DNA of 47,530 nt from contig NTKR01000004.1 of NCBI GenBank assembly GCA_002457065.1, positions 1-47,530 of the forward strand. Reading direction: 5' to 3'. A program made the position numbers and the translations under genes. Below, piece by piece: positions 46,257 through 47,530 of this stretch. The notes beneath the pieces were generated by a model. It saw only the letters and a list, made by a program, of their open reading frames with translations, was not told the origin of the DNA and did no database searches. Positions within the stretch are counted from its first letter, which is position 1. Every line of letters begins with the position of its first letter. The DNA is from an alpha proteobacterium MED-G10 (lineage in GTDB: Bacteria > Pseudomonadota > Alphaproteobacteria > Methylaequorales > Methylaequoraceae).

Positions 46257-47426
46257 ATGGACCTCAATACAAGGGATTCAGCCCTTAACCTACTGAAAAA
46301 ATTCATAAATAACGGGCTTTCAAATTATTCCTCTGATAGAAACTATGATTATGGTCCGCAAAATAGGACTAACACGTCTAACTTGTCTCCTTTTATTAAA
46401 AGAAGAATTATTCATGAAACAGAAGTAATTAAAGAATGCTTAAACTATTTTAAATATTCAAAAATAGAAAAATTTATTCAGGAAGTTTTTTGGAGAACAT
46501 ACTGGAAAGGTTGGTTAGAAGGAAGGCCGAAAGTATGGGAAAATTATAAAAAGGATATAAAAAGCCTCAAGGAATCTCATTCATTTGGAATAAAAAAAAA
46601 AATATATCTTTCAGCAATAGAGGGTACAACGGGCATTGATTGTTATGATTTTTGGGTTAAAGAACTTATTGATTATGGTTATCTTCATAATCATTCTAGA
46701 ATGTGGATGTCTAGTATCTGGGTTCATACTTTAAACCTTCCTTGGCAGTTAGGAGCAGATTTTTTCTTAAATAACTTATTAGATGCAGATCCTGCTTCTA
46801 ACACTTTATCTTGGAGATGGGTAACTGGTATTCATACAAGAGGTAAAAATTATCTTGCCTCAGAACAAAACATAAACAAATACACGCAAAATAGATTCAT
46901 TAAAAAAAAAAACTTAAGTAAAAAATCTGTCATTCCAAACTTTGAAGATTTTATTTTTGAGAAAAAAAGATTTACTGAAAACCTTGAATTTTCTAAAGAA
47001 GATATTCTTCTTATTAATAGTAACTACTTAAACTATTCTTTAGAATCAATTGAATTTTGTAAAAACTTTAAAGTTTGTTTATTAGAAAATTCTTCAAATA
47101 ATGAGAGCAATAAAATTGTTAAAAAATTCAGCAAAAAATCAGTAGAAGACTACCTACTGCAACTAAAAAAAAAAAGTGTACATGTAGAAACCTTTGAAAA
47201 TGAAAAAGATTTTTTAAAATTTCTTTTTATGAATAAAGTTAAGAATGTTTATAGTTTTTATCCAGGTATTGGAAGACAACTTGATATTTTAACAAAACTC
47301 GCTGAAAATAATAATTTAAAACTATATTTCAAATATGATCAATTTGACAAGTTATGTTGGCCATATGCATCGTCAGGTTTTTTTAAATTCAAAAAAGAAA
47401 TCCCCAGGTTTATTGAAAATATATAG
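46257..47426 (+). CDS. Photolyase/cryptochrome-like flavoprotein lacking the N-terminal antenna domain
   Basis: The first 215 residues match the FAD-binding domain of DNA photolyases and cryptochromes. The start of the linker (ALNLLKKFINNGLSNY, SNLSPFIKRRI) is followed by FIQEVFWRTYWKGWLE, GTTGIDCYDFWVKELIDYG, LHNHSRMW, and DADPASNTLSWRW with Asn182 and Trp186/Trp188. The usual N-terminal alpha/beta domain of about 130-200 residues is absent, and no in-frame upstream ORF supplies it. Residues 245-389 look like alternating strands and helices (ILLINSNYLNYS, KVCLLENSS, VKNVYSFYPG, LKLYFKYDQFD, then WPYASSGFFKFKKEIP), as if a Rossmann-like domain had been placed after the FAD domain. Repair activity cannot be told from sequence. 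The gene follows a hairpin and two small ORFs. Confidence 0.82.
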   Translation: MDLNTRDSALNLLKKFINNGLSNYSSDRNYDYGPQNRTNTSNLSPFIKRRIIHETEVIKECLNYFKYSKIEKFIQEVFWRTYWKGWLEGRPKVWENYKKDIKSLKESHSFGIKKKIYLSAIEGTTGIDCYDFWVKELIDYGYLHNHSRMWMSSIWVHTLNLPWQLGADFFLNNLLDADPASNTLSWRWVTGIHTRGKNYLASEQNINKYTQNRFIKKKNLSKKSVIPNFEDFIFEKKRFTENLEFSKEDILLINSNYLNYSLESIEFCKNFKVCLLENSSNNESNKIVKKFSKKSVEDYLLQLKKKSVHVETFENEKDFLKFLFMNKVKNVYSFYPGIGRQLDILTKLAENNNLKLYFKYDQFDKLCWPYASSGFFKFKKEIPRFIENI

Positions 47427-47427
47427 T

Positions 47428-47530
47428 TTAATCAGGGCATTTTTTATCAAAAGGAGTCTCTTTTTTTCTAATTGGCATTTCATCAATCAAATTAAAATAT
47501 TTTTTTAAATTAGAAAAATTATCGTCTACA
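47428..47530 (-). CDS. C-terminal end of an unidentified protein (partial)
   Basis: The minus strand is open from the right edge to TAA at 47430-47428, encoding 33 residues that end MPIRKKETPFDKKCPD. It stops 1 nt from the convergent photolyase-like stop, a packing typical of real genes here. It is too short for family assignment; a single Cys and many Lys and Phe are all that can be seen. Confidence 0.5.
   Translation of the reverse strand, partial: VDDNFSNLKKYFNLIDEMPIRKKETPFDKKCPD

Noticed and set aside
1-47530. Mobile elements, phage genes, CRISPR arrays or genomic island borders
   Set aside because: No transposase, integrase, spaced direct repeats or duplicated tRNA ends were seen; the gene order is conserved core for nearly the whole window.

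Overview
The window reads as a stretch of the core chromosome of a very AT-rich, streamlined alphaproteobacterium, probably a free-living marine type of the SAR11/HIMB59/AEGEAN-169 kind. The class call rests on gene content and order: nuoA-N followed by birA, coaX, RNase J, methylmalonyl-CoA epimerase, a DUF1467 protein, short-form ProS, lolC-lolD and dnaE; the rpsB-tsf-pyrH-frr-uppS-cdsA-dxr-rseP-bamA run; and tig-clpP-clpX-lon-hup. The narrower lineage is an inference from base composition and very tight packing. No stretch over about 100 bases lacks a gene. I see no insertion sequence, prophage, CRISPR array or rRNA.

Layout. 1-9.07 kb (minus strand): translation and envelope genes rpsB, tsf, pyrH, frr, uppS, cdsA, dxr, rseP and bamA. 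The last codon of bamA sits on the left edge. rpsB has its own leader, a hairpin whose loop can pair with the rpsB Shine-Dalgarno, and a candidate promoter. 9.07-33.2 kb (minus strand): a run from nuoA to dnaE in which no gap exceeds 24 nt. It encodes all 14 subunits of respiratory Complex I, then biotin and CoA cofactor enzymes, RNase J, an epimerase, ProS, the LolCD lipoprotein exporter and the replicative polymerase. An unrecognised exported protein lies just upstream of nuoA.

34.4-35.4 kb: tRNA-Asp and tRNA-Val (minus strand) and a family 5 uracil-DNA glycosylase (plus strand). 35.36-42.9 kb (minus strand): HU with its own promoter and terminator, the proteostasis genes lon, clpX, clpP and tig, a tRNA-Leu ending 10 nt before tig, and the NAD(P)HX repair enzyme. 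42.96-47.5 kb is the least conserved part. It holds a small secreted protein overlapping bioB, a 61-residue orphan, trmL, an orphan methyltransferase, two tiny membrane or secreted proteins, a photolyase-like flavoprotein that lacks the usual N-terminal antenna domain and carries an alternating alpha/beta segment at its C-terminus instead, and the last codons of one more gene at the right edge.

The genes mostly form ordinary housekeeping modules. The observations most worth following are the rpsB leader pseudoknot, the rearranged photolyase-like protein with its small neighbours, the tRNA-Leu/tig junction and the many TTG start codons. I found no convincing wholly new multi-gene system.
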